A stretch of DNA of 64,000 bases from Ruminococcaceae bacterium P7. GTDB taxonomy: Bacteria > Bacillota > Clostridia > Oscillospirales > Acutalibacteraceae. Of this stretch, positions 62,602 to 64,000 are shown piece after piece. The DNA lies in assembly GCA_900100595.1 (NCBI GenBank), contig FMUA01000008.1, positions 62,001 to 126,000 of the forward strand, read 5' to 3'. The number at the start of each line of letters is the position of its first letter. The first letter of the stretch is position 1. The position numbers were made by a program, and so were the translations under genes. The notes under the pieces were generated by a model, which saw nothing but the letters and a program-made list of their open reading frames with translations, made no database searches and was not told where the DNA came from.

Positions 62602-63474
62602 ATGAAGAAGCCGGGCAGAAACGACGAATGCTGGTGCGGAAGCGGCAAGAAATATAAGAAGTGCCATATCGATTTTGACGAGAGAATGGAAGAAATCGAG
62701 GCGCAGGGACATCAGATTCCCGACCACAGCCTGCTCAAGACAAAGGAACAGATTGAAAAGATCAAGGAAAGCGCCAAGATCAATATCGCGGTGCTCGACT
62801 ATGTGGCGGAGCATATCCGGGCAGGAATATCCACTGCGGAGATTGACCGCTGGGTGCATGATATCACCGTCAGAATGGGCGGTATTCCTGCGCCGCTGAA
62901 TTATGAGGGCTTTCCTAAGAGCGTTTGTACCTCCATAAATGACGAGGTGTGCCATGGTATTCCCTCGGAGGATATTATCCTTAAAGACGGCGATATTGTC
63001 AATGTGGACGTTTCCACCAATCTCAACGGTTACTTCTCCGATTCCTCGCGCATGTTCTGCATCGGTGAGGTCAGCGCGGAAAAGGAAGCGCTTGTCGACG
63101 CCGCAAAGCAGGCGCTTCAAGAGGGCTTGAAGGAGGTCAAGCCTTGGAAATTCCTCGGAGATATGGGAAACGCCGTCAATGAATATGTCAAAAGCTGCGG
63201 CTATTCCGTCGTTCGTGAGGTCGGCGGTCACGGAATCGGGTTGGAGTTCCACGAGGATCCGTGGGTCAGCTATGTTACCGAACCGAACACAGGAATGCTG
63301 ATGGTTCCGGGACTGATGTTTACAATCGAGCCGATGATCAATATGGGAAAGGCGCCGATATATACCGACGAGAAAAACGGCTGGACCATTTATACAAAAG
63401 ACGGTCTCCCCTCTGCGCAGTGGGAAATACAGGTGCTTGTCACCGAGGATGGCTATGAAATCATCACTTATTAA
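62602..63474 (+). CDS. map: Type I methionine aminopeptidase with SEC-C motif
   Basis: A 290-residue enzyme that removes the initiator methionine. A SEC-C zinc motif opens the protein (GRNDECWCGSGKKYKKCH, residues 4-21). The catalytic metal ligands are in VNVDVST (Asp), YFSDSSRM (Asp), GGHGIGLEFHEDP (His), FTIEPM (Glu) and SAQWEIQVLVTEDG (Glu). This SEC-C version occurs in many Clostridia and is usually a second Map besides the one in the ribosomal-protein operon. AAAGGAG ribosome site; single gene with its own promoter and terminator. Confidence 0.94.
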   Translation: MKKPGRNDECWCGSGKKYKKCHIDFDERMEEIEAQGHQIPDHSLLKTKEQIEKIKESAKINIAVLDYVAEHIRAGISTAEIDRWVHDITVRMGGIPAPLNYEGFPKSVCTSINDEVCHGIPSEDIILKDGDIVNVDVSTNLNGYFSDSSRMFCIGEVSAEKEALVDAAKQALQEGLKEVKPWKFLGDMGNAVNEYVKSCGYSVVREVGGHGIGLEFHEDPWVSYVTEPNTGMLMVPGLMFTIEPMINMGKAPIYTDEKNGWTIYTKDGLPSAQWEIQVLVTEDGYEIITY

Positions 63475-63481
63475 ACAAATC

Positions 63482-63513
63482 ACGCCGCACGGTTGTGCGG
63501 CGTTACTTTTTTA
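63482..63513 (+). terminator. Intrinsic terminator after map
   Basis: ACGCCGCAC (63482-63490) pairs perfectly with GTGCGGCGT (63495-63503) around a GGTT loop, then TACTTTTTTAA. Confidence 0.92.
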
Positions 63514-63679
63514 AGGAAATCTCTAATTATTCAATGCAGCGCAGAAGTGCGGAAGATTTATGGCAGAATATTGTCAAAACGCTGCAGGGATACTGACGTA
63601 TTTCAAGGGGTTTTGGCAATAATCTGCCGTGAAGATTCCGTGGTTATGTGCGGTAAGGAATTTTCAGAGGTTCCCTTAA
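63511..63679. mobile_element. MITE-like element with 70-bp imperfect inverted arms
   Basis: Bases 63511-63580 and the reverse complement of 63610-63679 align without gaps at about 50 of 70 positions, best at both ends of the arms (outer TTAAGG.AA.CTCT; inner GGCAGA..ATTG.CAAAAC). The middle is 29 bases. No coding frame with a ribosome site lies inside. Both ends carry TTAA, which may be target-site duplication or part of the terminal repeat. It fills the space between the map terminator and the end of the ECF gene, and its right end contains that gene's stop codon (63676-63678, minus strand). The family is not recognised. Confidence 0.7.
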
Positions 63680-64000
63680 TATCCTGCTGTGCGGAGCAGT
63701 CCGTATTTTGTTTTGACATGGTCGAGCTTTTCGAGCATCGGTTCAGCGGCAAAAAACAGGATAACCAGCGTGGATAAGGCGTGAATAACATCCATCGGCA
63801 ACCCCTGCGCGTAATAAGCGATGATTGATTCCGTGTTCATCGGTGCGCGCACCAGAACCATTGTGGCGAAGTTCATCACCAAGCCGTAAATCATCACGGT
63901 TACGATAAATCCGAATACACAGAGAGAACCGCGGCTTCTGCGCAGAAAGCCTTTTTGAAAGAGAATTCCCGCGAGATAACCGATAATTCCCGCGGCGAAC
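63676..64000 (-). CDS. ECF transporter S component (partial, 3' part)
   Basis: The last ~107 codons of a membrane protein whose start lies beyond the window. It has hydrophobic segments with the substrate-binding-subunit look: FAAGIIGYLAGILF, then a short basic loop (FLRRSRGS), VFGFIVTVMIYGLVMNFATMVLV, and DVIHALSTLVILFFAAEP, with the ending EKLDHVKTKYGL typical of energy-coupling-factor S components. These bind a vitamin or similar small molecule and share an ATPase module; the ligand cannot be read here. The stop codon lies inside the terminal repeat of the MITE-like element, so the last residues may have changed on insertion. Confidence 0.75.
   Translation of the reverse strand, partial: FAAGIIGYLAGILFQKGFLRRSRGSLCVFGFIVTVMIYGLVMNFATMVLVRAPMNTESIIAYYAQGLPMDVIHALSTLVILFFAAEPMLEKLDHVKTKYGLLRTAGY

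Noticed and set aside
63493..63777. 94-codon plus-strand frame across the inverted-repeat element
   Set aside because: It starts in the map terminator, covers the MITE-like repeat and runs opposite the ECF gene. No ribosome site.

Overview
The window is a densely packed stretch of bacterial chromosome, almost entirely core genes. The gene content and order point to a Gram-positive, endospore-forming Clostridia member, probably of the Ruminococcaceae/Oscillospiraceae group. The signs are sepF-ylmH-divIVA-ileS, tig-clpP-clpX-lon-engB, rplS-lepB-rbgA-rnhB-yraN, the YlbF and RbgA families, and two sporulation genes (yunB, cwlD). G+C looks close to 50 % by eye. The genus cannot be fixed from sequence alone. 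No rRNA, tRNA, CRISPR array, prophage or complete insertion sequence was found.

Layout. (1) 1-3.8 kb: the end of a cell-surface polymer cluster, with a cytidylyltransferase tail, a zinc polyol-phosphate dehydrogenase, a pentulose-phosphate epimerase and a CDP-glycerol-type polymer transferase. Together they suggest CDP-pentitol synthesis and polymerisation. (2) 3.8-5.2 kb: infC-rpmI-rplT behind a consensus promoter and a readable attenuator, with infC starting at ATC. (3) 5.2-22.1 kb: a long co-directional run, trmH-type methyltransferase, dprA, topA, trmFO, plsX, rnc, radical SAM, smc, ftsY, rdgB, yhbY, yqeK, rsfS, leuS. Many of these genes overlap by four bases. (4) 22.1-25.9 kb: rpsU, aroQ, an M24 peptidase, efp, an acidic zinc-ribbon protein and yunB. 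(5) 25.9-41.8 kb: miaB, ylbF-like, mutS, mutL, miaA, an HlyD-like membrane protein, yggS, sepF, ylmH, divIVA, ileS, lspA, rluD, which covers tRNA modification, mismatch repair and cell division. (6) 41.8-47.5 kb: rplS with a structured leader, lepB, rbgA, rnhB, yraN, thrC and a phosphoesterase. (7) 47.5-55.2 kb: tig, clpP, clpX, lon, engB, lysA, which covers protein folding and turnover. (8) 55.2-59.7 kb: a looser, more AT-rich accessory-looking stretch with a small XRE regulator, gdhA, a membrane-anchored SGNH-like protein and a solitary Xer-type recombinase. (9) 59.7-64 kb: the minus-strand operon cwlD-radA-DUF6873-like, a SEC-C methionine aminopeptidase, a 169-bp inverted-repeat element, and the 3' part of an ECF transporter S-component gene on the minus strand.

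The most notable observations are: a radical SAM gene that appears to need an ATT start codon overlapping the rnc stop; mutually exclusive hairpins before infC; a 180-bp block inside yggS at about 27 % G+C; a miniature inverted-repeat (MITE-like) element with 70-bp arms whose end supplies the stop codon of the ECF gene; an inverted repeat next to the Xer recombinase; and a probable leaderless mRNA for the SGNH-like protein. I did not find a clearly new multi-gene system. The best candidates for under-described biology are the CDP-pentitol cassette and the recombinase with its adjacent repeat.
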